DNA from: Puniceibacterium confluentis
GTDB lineage: Bacteria > Pseudomonadota > Alphaproteobacteria > Rhodobacterales > Rhodobacteraceae
Assembly (NCBI RefSeq): GCF_007923445.1
Contig: NZ_VOJI01000003.1
Coordinates: 244,152 to 308,151 of the forward strand
Direction of reading: 5' to 3'
Length of the DNA: 64,000 nt
Part shown: positions 18,914 to 29,533 of the stretch, one piece after another
How the letters are laid out: each line of letters starts with the position of its first letter
Numbering within the stretch: position 1 is the stretch's first letter
Translations under genes and position numbers: made by a program
Notes under the pieces: model-generated
What the model saw: the letters and a program-made list of their open reading frames with translations, nothing else
Told to the model about the DNA's origin: nothing
Databases searched by the model: none

Positions 18914-19051
18914 CGGCTCACTCCATGCATGCTTGCCCCTGCTTAACGCTCCGGGCGAGGTCAGGCAAGATGCTGCATCGCCGCGCATATTTCCTGATTC
19001 ACCCCGTTGACAGTGCTGCGCGGCATCAGTAAATGAGCGCTCACGACACCT

Positions 19052-19137
<86 letters not shown>

Positions 19138-19141
19138 AAAT

Positions 19142-19186
19142 CCCCCCCAAAAATCAATATCTTGTGATTATAAGGGGGGTTTTTTG
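19142..19186 (+). terminator. Intrinsic terminator after tRNA-Leu
   Basis: A C-rich run (19142-19148) pairs with a G-rich run (GGGGGG at 19174-19179), extended inside by AATCA/TGATT pairing, and is followed directly by six T. It begins four bases after the tRNA CCA end, a standard position for a rho-independent terminator. Confidence 0.9.
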
Positions 19187-19898
19187 ATATTTTGATCTCT
19201 CAAACTGCCACGGAAACCGCTCCACTCTGCCCCCGGCCGGCATCCCGACCAGATTTCACGCGCTGAAGCTGTGACAACGGAGAGCGGAAGATCGTATCTG
19301 CGGGCAAAAAGTGCGTCCCAACGGGCTGTTTCTTGATGAAGCGCTCCTCTCGACGAAAGCTTGCCAAACCCAAGCCACCTTCGACAACAGCACTGGCCCG
19401 CTTCAGACCTGATCTTTCCGATTTCTATACGCTGCCTTCTGTCAAAAGGCGCGCCGACGCTTGAGCCGCAGAAGAAATTGGCGTCGGCACGCTTTCAATT
19501 GGATGTCTACGCCAGTCCCCGGGCATTTCAGCCCTCAAGATGACGGCGCGGATGGTAAGCGCCGCCCTGGATCTACATTGAAGAAGGTCGTCGATCAGGC
19601 GCTCGGCTTCCGCAACGTCGATGACTTCGGTGGCGGCGCGGATGTCAGCGACGATGGCCGCCGTGCAAATAGTGCTCATCCGCAACCCAAACTCGTCTTA
19701 ATACCCTCTCCGATTTCCACCCGCATGAAATCGATGAGGATCTCCAGGTCACGCAAAATGGCGCGGTGAGCTAAGCATCCGCATGCAAGTGGGGTTTCAC
19801 TGCATCGGCAAGCGCACGTCGTTGCGGTGGCAGTGACGGGGTGAAGACATCATGGAGCTGGTCACGCGCGATGCGCGCCGGGGGTAACCCCCCGATAA
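19187..19898. other. Gene-poor stretch between tRNA-Leu and the TMAO cluster
   Basis: About 710 bases without a convincing gene. The best candidate is an 86-residue frame on the minus strand (19425-19685; starts MRMSTICTAAIVADIRAATE). It resembles nothing that I recognise and may be a remnant. Base composition is more mixed than in the genes on both sides. Its place directly after a tRNA 3' end and next to a large catabolic cluster makes it a plausible old integration junction, but I found no duplicated tRNA end or integrase. Confidence 0.4.
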
Positions 19899-19924
19899 GC
19901 CGCGCGGCAACTTGCCGCCGCGCA
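19899..19924 (-). terminator. GC-rich hairpin downstream of tdm
   Basis: An inverted repeat built around GCGCGGCAA and TTGCCGCCGCGC (one bulged base) lies 9 bases beyond the stop codon of the tdm gene on the minus strand. There is no clear T run. It is the most likely transcript end for the tmo-tdm unit. Confidence 0.4.
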
Positions 19925-19932
19925 GCTTCGTG

Positions 19933-22320
19933 TCAGCTGGGGTAATTGCCCTTCACCCGCTCTTTCGTCGGATCAAAATGCGGGAAGCGGGAAACCGTCG
20001 CCTTCAGGCGCTTCTGGTCCCCATCGAGCCGGCCGATTTCCAGCGGGGTGCCGAGTTCGGCTTGGGTCACATCGACCCGCGCCAGCGCGATGACCTTGCC
20101 CAGGATCGGTGACTTCATGGCCGAGGTGACGACGCCGATCTGGGGTTTGCCGACATGCACGCAATCGCCCGGGGTCGGGACGATGCCACCCTCCAGGTCC
20201 AGGCCCACGAGCTTCCTCTGCGGGTTGGCCTTGCGCTGTTCCAGCGCCGCGCGCCCGATGAAATCATCCTGCTTCGACTTCAGCGGCACGGCAAAGCCGA
20301 TGCCTGCCTCCATCGGATCAGTCTGGTCGTCGAATTCCGACCCGGCAAAGATCAGTCCGGCCTCGATGCGCAGCATGTTCAGCGCGGCCAGACCCAGCGG
20401 AATCATCCCCATCGGCGCGCCCACATCCCAGATCGCATCAAACACCTTTTCAGCGTCCTTGGGATGGCAGAACACCTCATAGCCCAATTCACCGGAATAG
20501 CCGGTGCGGCTGACCACCACGGATGGCCCGTGAAAATCGCCGATCCGTGCAATCGCCAGTCGGAACCACGGCAGTTCCTCGACCGTGGGCTGCTGCGGCG
20601 GGGTCCAGATCACCTGCTTGAGGATGTCGCGCGAAAGCGGGCCCTGGACGGCGATATTGCAGTGATGCTCGGTCGAGGAACGGACCCAGGCATTCAATCC
20701 CCGCTCCTGCGCCTGCTTGCGCAGCCAGAGGCCGGACTGGTCGTTGCCGCCGATCCAGCGAAAGTTCGTTTCGCCCAGACGATAAACTGTGCCATCGTCG
20801 ATCATGCCGCCGTGAGCATAGCACATGGCGGTATAGACGATGCCCCCTACCGCCAGTTTCTTGATGTCGCGGGTCACGCAAAGCTGCATCAGCTCTTCTG
20901 CGTCCGGCCCCGTCACCTCGTATTTGCGAAGCGGCGAAAGATCCATGACAACGGCCTTTTCGCGTGCCGCCCAGTATTCCTCGATCGCGCCGTGATTGGT
21001 CATCTGGTTTGGCAGCCAATAGCCGGCATACTCGACAAAATCACGGGTATGCCGGGCAAAGCAGTCGTGAAATCCGGTCTTCCTGGTGTCTTCCACGTCA
21101 GCCTCCGGTGTCTTGCGCCAGCCAATCGAGCGCTTGAAGTCTTCGTTTTCGCCGTAGACCCGGACCTGAATGTCCGTCGGGTTCCAGCCGTTTGCCGGGT
21201 CGACATCGCAGGGGCACGCGGTCGATACACAGACCAGATCGGTGAGCGCCCGAAGCAGAACGTAATCGCCGGGGCGCGAATAGGGATCGTCCATGCCGAT
21301 GGCGTTGGTGTCGTCGAGCATGGTGTTGAAGAAGAAGTTGATCGCCGGCCAACCGCCGCGCGGACGGATGCCCAAAGCGCCGAGTTCGTGGTTGATGTTG
21401 TCCGAACAATTGACGTGGCCAGGATAGCCCAGGTCTTCGTAATAGCGCGCCGTGCAGGCCAGCCCGAAGGTGTCGTGCCGCCCGACAGTGTCCTGCACGA
21501 TCTCGACCAGCGGCTCCTGGTCCACCGAGAAGTATTTGCTGAACAACCCCGGCAGCGGATACAGCGACCCCATCAGCGAGCGGGTGGTGGTCGGGTCAAT
21601 CTCGCGTTCGATGCCCCGGTCCAGGGCGCGCAGCGAGAACGCCTGGAAGTCCGAGCATTCGCGGCCCTGCACGTCGAGGATCTGGATGAACTGCCCGGCC
21701 TTGACTTGATAGGGGTGCGCCTCGCCCGGCAGGATGTTGAAATCGATCAGCGGGTCGGCCATCGGATCGGGCGCTTTCCGCGTCTCGGCCGGGTCGGCGG
21801 GGTTTGCACGACGGACGTACAGCACCACTTCGGTCGGGGCCCATTGTTCGTGCGGTTCCATCGCGCTGCCCGGGGCACAGACGATCAGCAGCCCGTCGCG
21901 CGAGGCGATGAAATGGGCGGTATCGCCGGGGTGCGAGCCTTCGGGAAAGACGATGGCGCCGTCGGCGCGACCGATGTCGAACCCGGATTTATCAAGCGCT
22001 TGCAGCACTTTACGCCCCGAATAATCGCCCGACAGTGCGGCCTTGAGGCCCTGTGGATCGCGCCCGCCCCTTGCGCCGATCATACCGGCATCGGAGGTGC
22101 CATCGGGGGCAAAGAAGACCAGTTCTATCGGTTGCAGGCCTTCGCGGTCCTGGACCGTGATCTGGTCGCCCTTGTCGATCCGCACCGCGCGGCTGCCCCC
22201 GCCCGGCACCGGGTGCCGCTCGACGCCGTGGGGCAGGATCGGCAGGCCAGGGGTAATGACGCCCGCCCGCTCGTATGGCGTCGGAAACACCGGATGGAAA
22301 TTCACGTCTCTGCCGTCCAT
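19933..22320 (-). CDS. tdm: Trimethylamine N-oxide demethylase (DUF1989-GcvT fusion)
   Basis: A 795-residue two-domain protein. Residues about 25-380 are DUF1989, with probable zinc cysteines C222 (GRECSDFQAF) and the C369-P-C371 pair (STACPCDVDP). Residues about 395-795 are a GcvT-type tetrahydrofolate-binding domain (RKYEVTGPDAEELMQ, SRTGYSGELGYEVF, GLIFAGSEFDD). This fusion and length are those of Tdm, which splits TMAO into dimethylamine and formaldehyde without oxygen; the GcvT domain can pass the C1 unit to THF. The start at MDGRDVNFHP overlaps the upstream cupin gene by 19 bases; an ATG 15 bases further upstream is possible. Its neighbours, a TmoXVW-type transporter and dmm, gma and mgs genes, support the call. 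Confidence 0.88.
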   Translation of the reverse strand: MDGRDVNFHPVFPTPYERAGVITPGLPILPHGVERHPVPGGGSRAVRIDKGDQITVQDREGLQPIELVFFAPDGTSDAGMIGARGGRDPQGLKAALSGDYSGRKVLQALDKSGFDIGRADGAIVFPEGSHPGDTAHFIASRDGLLIVCAPGSAMEPHEQWAPTEVVLYVRRANPADPAETRKAPDPMADPLIDFNILPGEAHPYQVKAGQFIQILDVQGRECSDFQAFSLRALDRGIEREIDPTTTRSLMGSLYPLPGLFSKYFSVDQEPLVEIVQDTVGRHDTFGLACTARYYEDLGYPGHVNCSDNINHELGALGIRPRGGWPAINFFFNTMLDDTNAIGMDDPYSRPGDYVLLRALTDLVCVSTACPCDVDPANGWNPTDIQVRVYGENEDFKRSIGWRKTPEADVEDTRKTGFHDCFARHTRDFVEYAGYWLPNQMTNHGAIEEYWAAREKAVVMDLSPLRKYEVTGPDAEELMQLCVTRDIKKLAVGGIVYTAMCYAHGGMIDDGTVYRLGETNFRWIGGNDQSGLWLRKQAQERGLNAWVRSSTEHHCNIAVQGPLSRDILKQVIWTPPQQPTVEELPWFRLAIARIGDFHGPSVVVSRTGYSGELGYEVFCHPKDAEKVFDAIWDVGAPMGMIPLGLAALNMLRIEAGLIFAGSEFDDQTDPMEAGIGFAVPLKSKQDDFIGRAALEQRKANPQRKLVGLDLEGGIVPTPGDCVHVGKPQIGVVTSAMKSPILGKVIALARVDVTQAELGTPLEIGRLDGDQKRLKATVSRFPHFDPTKERVKGNYPS

Positions 22321-22736
22321 TCGACCTCTGCCCATTCTTCCTGTGTGAGAGTTCTTGTCCGCCCGTGATGTGTCACGATCAGCTTGCACCCGCCCGGCGA
22401 GGTCGAGAAATGCTGCGATCCGGCGCGCAGGCTGACGAAATCGCCCGCCGCATAGACCTGGCCATCGCAATCCACCAACTCGCCTTCAAGCACGTAGAAT
22501 TCCTCCATGCCAAGGTGGCGGTGCGGATTGCTGCAGGCCCCGGCGGCAAACATCATCAGGTAGCTGCCCTTCCCGGTTTCCTCGTCGAAAGAAATGTTGT
22601 GCCACCAGGCGTCGTCACAGACCCGATTTTCGATCGTCATCGGCTCGAAGGCCACGCCCGCGATCCTGGCAATCGTCCTGTGGTCTGCAATTGAAGCCAC
22701 GTCCTCAGCCCAGTCCCAGCGCCTTGCGGCGGTCAT
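22302..22736 (-). CDS. Small cupin-domain protein of the TMAO operon
   Basis: A protein of up to 144 residues with a single cupin barrel. The metal motif 1 is NPHRHLGMEEFYVLEGEL and motif 2 is FVSLRAGSQHFSTSPGG. It lies between the transporter permease and tdm, overlapping both neighbours, so it is certainly co-translated with them. The ATG at 22736 overlaps the permease by 32 bases; a GTG at 22700 just after the permease stop would give 132 residues and cannot be excluded. It could bind a methylated amine or metal, or assist Tdm. No function is known to me. Confidence 0.78.
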   Translation of the reverse strand: MTAARRWDWAEDVASIADHRTIARIAGVAFEPMTIENRVCDDAWWHNISFDEETGKGSYLMMFAAGACSNPHRHLGMEEFYVLEGELVDCDGQVYAAGDFVSLRAGSQHFSTSPGGCKLIVTHHGRTRTLTQEEWAEVEWTAET

Positions 22737-24675
22737 TGGACCACCGCATGATGATATGATTGAAGGTCAGCGCCATCAGCGCAACGCACATGCCCAGCAC
22801 GAAGTTTTTGCCCAACTCATTGCCGGCCAAGGTCTTTTGCAGCTCTTGCCCCAAGTCCTGGGTGCCGATGAACGCGGCGATAATGACCATGAAGAAGGCG
22901 AACATGATGGCCTGGTTGAACCCCACGGCCATGGTAGGAAGGGCCAGCGGCAGTTGCACCTTCATCAGTTTCTGATGTCGGGAGGACCCGGCCATATCGG
23001 CGGCTTCCAGCAGTTCCGCCGGCACGGCGCGCATGCCTTCGATGGTGTACCGGGTCAGCGGAACGGTGGCAAAGATCAGGATGGCAAAGACCACCGCCAC
23101 GTCATTGACCGAGAACAGCATGATTGCCGGAATGAGGTAGATGAAGCTGGGAAAGGTCTGCATCGTGTCGCAGGCCAGCAGGATCGGTTCGGCCCATTTC
23201 GGATTGCGCGCCGCGGCAATGCCCAGCGGAATCCCGATCAGAACCGCCAGGACCACTGCCGAGATCACCGCGTACAGCGTGATGATCGAACGGTCCCACC
23301 ATCCGGTCAGAGCGATGAACCCGAAGAATGCCACCACCAGCAGCGCCGACTTGCGCCCTCCCACCGCATAGCCCGCGGCGGCGAGCGCAAGCAGCACGCT
23401 GGGCGTCGGAAGCCACAACAAGGCGTTGCGAAACGGGATCAGCACCCACGTGATCAGGAACCAGCGCATCCATTCGGTGATCGCCGTCACAGTGTCGTTG
23501 GCCAGGGCGGCACGGATCACCGTGTCGATCTCGTTGCCCATCGACAATTCCTGCTGGCGGGTGATGTGGTCGGCGACCTGCACAAACCGGGCGATGATCA
23601 GGAAGCCGACAAAAACGGCAATGCCTGTGACAAGGTATTTGTGCCGGGTGAACCACGACGCGCCACGCTCGAAATGTTCGGGCTGCTTGACCACCCATGC
23701 CTTGGACAGCCGGTCCAGAGTCACCGCGATCAGGACAATCGTGATACCGATCTCGAAGCTGCGGCCAAGCTTGAGCGAATTCATCAGCGCCAGCAGCTTT
23801 GCGCCCAGTCCCGGCATCCCGATAAAGGCGGTCAGAACGACCATGGCGAGGCACAGCATGATGACCTGGTTCACGCCGACGAGGATCTCGGTCCGGGCGG
23901 CAGGCAGGTAGACATGGCGCAACATCTGCCAGCGGGTTGATCCGGCCATGTTCCCGGCCTCGACGACTTCGGGCGAAACCTTCTTCAGACCCAGGGAAGT
24001 CATCAGCACCATCGGCGGGATGGCATAGATGATGGTGGCGACACAGCCTGCCGTCGGGCCAACCTTGAAGAAGATCACCGCAGGCAGCAGGTAGGTGAAG
24101 AAAGGCAGCGTCTGCAGGATGCTCAGCACCGGCATCAGGAAGCGCTCGAACCGGGGGAATTTCCAGGCGAGAATGCCCAGCACCAGCCCCAGAAAGAATG
24201 CCACGGGCGCGGCGACGACGATCACCGACATGGTCTGCATCGCCAGCTTCCACTGGCCGATCAGCGCCACCCAGACAAAGGTGCCTCCTGCCAGAACAGC
24301 CAGCCGCCAGCCGCCCAGCCAATAGCCGATGACCGCGGCGACGCCCGCGATGGCGGTCCAGGGGATCGGCTCGAAATTGGGCCAGCGGCGCTTGCCGTAA
24401 AGCAGATTCGCAGTGATATCGAGAAGGGACTCCAGCCCTGCAGCAATGCCCCGCGTCAGGTGGATCAGGCCAAGGTCGTCCTTGACGAAATCGAACAGCG
24501 CCTGAAGCCAGAGGTCGTAAGGCAACACAGCCCATTCCGGTACGCGGATCAGGTCATCGGGCAGGACCGGCCGCGCCACGGCCAGCAGCACGGCGGCCAG
24601 CAACAGCATCTGTGCCACCCGAAGCTTGCTCCACCTGGCCGATGTCACCGGGATGTTGGTCTGCGCTATGGCCAT
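22705..24675 (-). CDS. tmoW: TMAO/betaine-type ABC transporter, double permease subunit
   Basis: A 656-residue membrane protein made of two tandem ProW-like permease domains. Each has the EAA-type cytoplasmic loop: VVEAGNMAGSTRWQMLRHVYLPAA (here split over about residues 241-264) and LLEAADMAGSSRHQKLMKVQLPLA near the C terminus. A fused double permease of this size is the form found in roseobacter TMAO transporters (TmoW). It overlaps the ATPase gene by one base (TGATG). Together with the ATPase and binding protein it would import TMAO or a similar quaternary amine across the inner membrane. Substrate assignment rests on the adjacent tdm gene. Confidence 0.8.
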   Translation of the reverse strand: MAIAQTNIPVTSARWSKLRVAQMLLLAAVLLAVARPVLPDDLIRVPEWAVLPYDLWLQALFDFVKDDLGLIHLTRGIAAGLESLLDITANLLYGKRRWPNFEPIPWTAIAGVAAVIGYWLGGWRLAVLAGGTFVWVALIGQWKLAMQTMSVIVVAAPVAFFLGLVLGILAWKFPRFERFLMPVLSILQTLPFFTYLLPAVIFFKVGPTAGCVATIIYAIPPMVLMTSLGLKKVSPEVVEAGNMAGSTRWQMLRHVYLPAARTEILVGVNQVIMLCLAMVVLTAFIGMPGLGAKLLALMNSLKLGRSFEIGITIVLIAVTLDRLSKAWVVKQPEHFERGASWFTRHKYLVTGIAVFVGFLIIARFVQVADHITRQQELSMGNEIDTVIRAALANDTVTAITEWMRWFLITWVLIPFRNALLWLPTPSVLLALAAAGYAVGGRKSALLVVAFFGFIALTGWWDRSIITLYAVISAVVLAVLIGIPLGIAAARNPKWAEPILLACDTMQTFPSFIYLIPAIMLFSVNDVAVVFAILIFATVPLTRYTIEGMRAVPAELLEAADMAGSSRHQKLMKVQLPLALPTMAVGFNQAIMFAFFMVIIAAFIGTQDLGQELQKTLAGNELGKNFVLGMCVALMALTFNHIIMRWSNDRRKALGLG

Positions 24676-25703
24676 CAGCTGTCACCCAGCAGGACGTCCA
24701 GCGCTTCCTGCCGGTTCATGATGCCGATCAGCTCGCCGTTCTTGTTGGCAACGGGCAGTTCGTCGCGGGTCTCGTTCACCAACTGACGCGCCAGTTGCAG
24801 GATGGTGGCGCCGGCGCGGATCGGCTCGCCTTCGGGCACATGGCCGTTGATCGGGGTAGCCAGGACGCGCGCGTGAACGACGCGGGATTTTTCGATGTCT
24901 TCGGTGAACTTCTTGACATAGGGCGTGGCCGGATGCAGCACGATCTGGTCGGGCGTGTCGCATTGCTCGATCGCACCATCCTTCATGATGGCGATGCGGT
25001 CGGCAAGCCGCAGCGCCTCGTCGAAATCGTGGGTGATGAACACGATCGTCTTGCCCAGCAGTTCCTGCAGACGCAGGAACTCGTCCTGCATCTCGCGGCG
25101 GATCAGCGGGTCGAGTGCCGAGAACGGCTCATCCAGGAACCAGATGTCGGGCTCGATCGCCAAGCTGCGGGCAATTCCCACCCTCTGCTGCTGGCCGCCG
25201 GACAGTTCGCGCGGAAAATACTCTTCCCGCCCCTCCAGCCCGACAAGCTTGATCACCTCGAGCGCACGTTCGCGACGGTCGTGGCGGTCCTGTCCGCGCA
25301 TCTCAAGCGGGAAGGCGACGTTATCCAGCACCGTGCGGTGCGGCAACAGACCAAAGCTCTGGAATACCATGCCCATCTTGTTGCGGCGCAACTCGATCAG
25401 GTCCTTGTCCTTCATCGTCACGATGTCCTGACCGTCGACATCGATCTTGCCTGCGGTGATCTCGTGAAGCCGAGAGAAACAGCGCACCAGGGTCGACTTG
25501 CCGGAGCCGGAAAGCCCCATGATCACAAGCATTTCGCCACGGTGGATGTCGAGCGTCACGTCGCGCACACCGGCGATGTAACCGTCTGAGCGCATCTCGT
25601 CGAAAGTGCGGCCCTTCGCCATGCCGGCCAGGTACCTTTCAGGGTTGGCCCCGAAAATCTTCCAAACATTCCTGCACGAGATCACTGGCTGTTGCGACGT
25701 CAT
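24675..25703 (-). CDS. tmoV: TMAO/betaine-type ABC transporter, ATP-binding subunit
   Basis: A 342-residue ProV-like ATPase. Walker A is GLSGSGKST (63-71), the signature is LSGGQQQRVG and Walker B is WFLDEPFSALD. After the nucleotide-binding domain there is a C-terminal CBS-like region (about 275-335, including ELIGIMNRQEALDVLLG), as in betaine transporters where it senses osmotic strength. It sits between the binding-protein gene and the permease. In a TMAO transporter the CBS region may be regulatory, but this is not shown. Confidence 0.82.
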   Translation of the reverse strand: MTSQQPVISCRNVWKIFGANPERYLAGMAKGRTFDEMRSDGYIAGVRDVTLDIHRGEMLVIMGLSGSGKSTLVRCFSRLHEITAGKIDVDGQDIVTMKDKDLIELRRNKMGMVFQSFGLLPHRTVLDNVAFPLEMRGQDRHDRRERALEVIKLVGLEGREEYFPRELSGGQQQRVGIARSLAIEPDIWFLDEPFSALDPLIRREMQDEFLRLQELLGKTIVFITHDFDEALRLADRIAIMKDGAIEQCDTPDQIVLHPATPYVKKFTEDIEKSRVVHARVLATPINGHVPEGEPIRAGATILQLARQLVNETRDELPVANKNGELIGIMNRQEALDVLLGDS

Positions 25704-25781
25704 CTAAGCGCTCCTGAGAAGAATACCCGCCAGACATCCGCCCGGCGGGTTCGTTTTGCATGCCTGATCAGTCTGACGAGA

Positions 25782-26952
<1,171 letters not shown>

Positions 26953-27876
26953 ATGTCGACCCGCTCGTCTTCCCTCCCGCCCTTGGACTACCTTCTGGCG
27001 TTCGAGGCAACGGCGGAGACGCACAGCTTCGTCGCTGCCTCGAAAGTGCTGAATATCAGCGAGACAGCGATCAGCCGAAAGGTGAGATTGCTGGAGATGC
27101 ACTACGGCGTGCCGTTCTTTCTGCGCGGACACCGATCAATAAGCATCACGCCACAAGGCGAGAAGTTCCTGTCGCGTATCAAGCCAGCGCTGATGATGCT
27201 TCGCGAGACGTCGCGAGAAACGATCAGCGACCACCAGGAAAGGCCTGTCACACTGGCCGCGACGAACTCGGTCGCCGCGCTGTGGCTGATGCCACGCCTA
27301 CAAAAGTTCAATCGCCAGAACAAACACCTGAAGATCAAGCTGGTCTCATCCGACGACGACATGGAATGTCTGGCCGACAATGTCGATCTGGCCATTCTGC
27401 GCGGCGACGGAAACTGGATCGGGTTCAACGCAGTGAAGCTGTTCGGTGAAACCGTTTTCCCGGTCTGCTCACCGGAGTTTCTCCAGGAAAACCCGACAGC
27501 ATCAGAGATTTCGATGCTTCATCGCCATGACTTGATCGAAGTGTCCTCCACACATCGGGAATGGATGAACTGGCGCACCTGGTTCGAGCAGATGGGCCAA
27601 GAGGCTGGAGAATTGCAGCAGGGGGCGATCTTCAACACCTACCCCCTCTCGGTTCATGCCGCCGTCGAGGGGCTCGGCATCGCGCTCGGCTGGGGGCACC
27701 TGGTCGATCCGCTGTTGCAGCAAGGCAGGCTGGTCCGGCCCCTGGGCCCCGCCAAGGTGCGCACCGATCACGGGTATTACCTGCTGAAGCGGGAGAACAA
27801 GAAGATGTTCGACGAATGCAGGTTGGTCGAGGAGATGCTTCTGGGGTTCAGCGCCGAACGCACCCGGTACGAATAG
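26953..27876 (+). CDS. LysR family transcriptional regulator (GcvA-like)
   Basis: A 307-residue LysR regulator. The helix-turn-helix lies in residues about 10-65 (LDYLLAFEATAETHSFVAASKVLNIS region, with TAISRKVRLLE as recognition helix), followed by a two-lobe effector domain (NSVAALWLMPRLQKF, PLSVHAAVEGLGIALGW). The pattern resembles GcvA-type members. I use the ATG at 26953; a GTG nine bases upstream is also in frame. It diverges from the tmo-tdm unit and runs into the mgd genes, so it is placed to control either or both. The inducer is unknown; TMAO or a methylamine is an obvious candidate. Confidence 0.86.
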   Translation: MSTRSSSLPPLDYLLAFEATAETHSFVAASKVLNISETAISRKVRLLEMHYGVPFFLRGHRSISITPQGEKFLSRIKPALMMLRETSRETISDHQERPVTLAATNSVAALWLMPRLQKFNRQNKHLKIKLVSSDDDMECLADNVDLAILRGDGNWIGFNAVKLFGETVFPVCSPEFLQENPTASEISMLHRHDLIEVSSTHREWMNWRTWFEQMGQEAGELQQGAIFNTYPLSVHAAVEGLGIALGWGHLVDPLLQQGRLVRPLGPAKVRTDHGYYLLKRENKKMFDECRLVEEMLLGFSAERTRYE

Positions 27877-27982
27877 GATCGTTTGCGCCCGATGTCGGAT
27901 TTGGACAGGTTCATGTCCGTTCCCAGCACCTTGTCCGACACGATTCTGAGGCACCGTGGTGTCGGAATCGAACGGGTGCGCA

Positions 27983-29233
27983 ATGAGATATTCAGGTTTT
28001 CGCGTCATCAAGGAGGCCCTGACCGGCCACAGGGGCTGGGGCCCGGCGTGGCGCGATCCCGAGCCGCAGCCAAGCTATGATTACGTCATCATTGGCGGCG
28101 GCGGGCATGGGCTGGCCACGGCCTACTACCTGGCCAGGCACTTCGGCAAAAAGCGCATCGCAGTGCTGGAGAAGGGCTGGATCGGCGGCGGCAACGTCGG
28201 CCGCAACACCACGATCATCCGCTCCAACTACCTGCTCGACGGCAACGAGCCGTTCTATGAATACTCGCTGAAGCTCTGGGAGGGGCTGGAGCAGGAGCTG
28301 AACTACAATGCGATGGTCTCGCAGCGCGGCATCCTGAACCTCTATCACAACGACGCGCAGCGCGACGCCTTTGTGCGGCGCGGCAATGCGATGATCCTCA
28401 GTGGGGCCGACGCCGAACTGCTGAGTGTCGAGCAGATCCGCGCGCGATACCCTTTCCTCGATTTCGCCAACGCCCGCTTTCCGATCCGGGGCGGGCTGGC
28501 CCAGCATCGCGGCGGCACGGTGCGCCATGACGCGGTCGCCTGGGGCTATGCGCGCGGGGCCGACAGCCACGGCGTCGACATCATCCAGAACTGCGAAGTC
28601 ACCGGTTTCCGGATCGAGAACGGCGTGTGCAAGGGGGTCGAGACCTCGCGCGGGTATATCGGTGCGGGCAAGGTGGCGTCCTGCGTCGCCGGGTCGTCGA
28701 GCCGGGTGATGGCGCTGGCGGGGATGCGGCTGCCGATCGAAAGCCACGTGTTGCAGGCGTTCGTGTCCGAAGGTCTGAAGCCGCTGCTGCCCGGGGTCAT
28801 CACCTTTGGCGCCGGACATTTCTATTGCAGCCAGTCCGACAAGGGCGGGCTGGTCTTCGGCGGCGACATCGACGGGTACAACTCTTACGCCCAACGCGGC
28901 AATCTGCCCACGGTCGAGGACGTCTGCGAAAGCGGCATGGCCCTGATCCCGGCCCTGGGCCGGGCGCGGCTGCTGCGCATGTGGGGCGGGGTCATGGACA
29001 TGTCGATGGACGGCTCGCCGATCATCGACCGGACCCACGTCGACGGGCTCTACTTCAACGGCGGCTGGTGCTACGGCGGGTTCAAGGCGACACCCGCTTC
29101 GGGAATGGCCTACGCGCATCTTCTGGCCACCGACACACCGCACGAGACCGCCACAGCCTATCGCTTCGACCGCTTCCGCCGCGGGCTGATGATCGACGAA
29201 AAAGGCATGGGCGCACAGCCCAACCTGCATTGA
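27983..29233 (+). CDS. mgdA: N-methylglutamate dehydrogenase subunit A (sarcosine oxidase beta-type)
   Basis: A 416-residue FAD-dependent amine oxidase of the SoxB type. It starts with MRYSGFRVIKEALTGHRGWGP, has the dinucleotide motif DYVIIGGGGHGLATAYYLA (about 33-51) and the AQHRGGTVRHDAVAWG segment (173-188). In heterotetrameric sarcosine oxidases FMN is attached to a histidine in this region, and H175 is the candidate. Family proteins include both sarcosine oxidase and N-methylglutamate dehydrogenase. Because gmaS and mgsABC are in the same cluster, and the order beta-delta-alpha-gamma matches mgdABCD, I prefer the dehydrogenase. It would oxidise N-methylglutamate to glutamate and a C1 unit. 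Confidence 0.8.
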   Translation: MRYSGFRVIKEALTGHRGWGPAWRDPEPQPSYDYVIIGGGGHGLATAYYLARHFGKKRIAVLEKGWIGGGNVGRNTTIIRSNYLLDGNEPFYEYSLKLWEGLEQELNYNAMVSQRGILNLYHNDAQRDAFVRRGNAMILSGADAELLSVEQIRARYPFLDFANARFPIRGGLAQHRGGTVRHDAVAWGYARGADSHGVDIIQNCEVTGFRIENGVCKGVETSRGYIGAGKVASCVAGSSSRVMALAGMRLPIESHVLQAFVSEGLKPLLPGVITFGAGHFYCSQSDKGGLVFGGDIDGYNSYAQRGNLPTVEDVCESGMALIPALGRARLLRMWGGVMDMSMDGSPIIDRTHVDGLYFNGGWCYGGFKATPASGMAYAHLLATDTPHETATAYRFDRFRRGLMIDEKGMGAQPNLH

Positions 29234-29245
29234 GGATTTGAACCC

Positions 29246-29533
29246 GTGATCATCCATCACCCCCTCCTCGGCCCCCGCGACGCGCAGGAATTCACCTATC
29301 TGGGCGATGCGTCCCTGATCGACCGGCCCGACTGGCAGGCCGAGCATGCCGTCGACCGGTTCCACGACTATCTGTACCTGCGTGACAATCCGGCGGGCGA
29401 GCACCGCGAACTGTGGTTTCACGAGGTCGGCGACCGCAGCTGGCTGGTCGTGACCCGCAACACCCTGACTCACGAAATCACATCGGTTGAATTGGCCCGC
29501 GACGTGGCCCGCAGCCGGGGGCGCAGCAAATGA
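29246..29533 (+). CDS. mgdB: N-methylglutamate dehydrogenase subunit B (sarcosine oxidase delta-type)
   Basis: A 95-residue SoxD-like subunit. It uses a GTG start (V read as M) after GAGG in the short gap behind mgdA. Typical features are the opening IIHHPLLGPRDAQEFTYLGDA and the WFHEVGDRSWLVVTRNTLTHEI block. In relatives the delta subunit binds zinc through His and Cys residues and holds the complex together; this copy has an HH pair near the N terminus but no cysteine at all, so its zinc site would have to differ from that of cysteine-containing relatives. It overlaps mgdC by 4 bp. Confidence 0.82.
   Translation: MIIHHPLLGPRDAQEFTYLGDASLIDRPDWQAEHAVDRFHDYLYLRDNPAGEHRELWFHEVGDRSWLVVTRNTLTHEITSVELARDVARSRGRSK

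Noticed and set aside
19425-19685. An 86-residue minus-strand gene after the tRNA
   Set aside because: No family is recognised, no ribosome-binding site stands out, and the surroundings look decayed. Mentioned only as a possible remnant.
20155-22368. A 737-codon plus-strand frame opposite tdm
   Set aside because: It mirrors the tdm codons, has no ribosome-binding site or domain, and tdm is clearly the coding strand.
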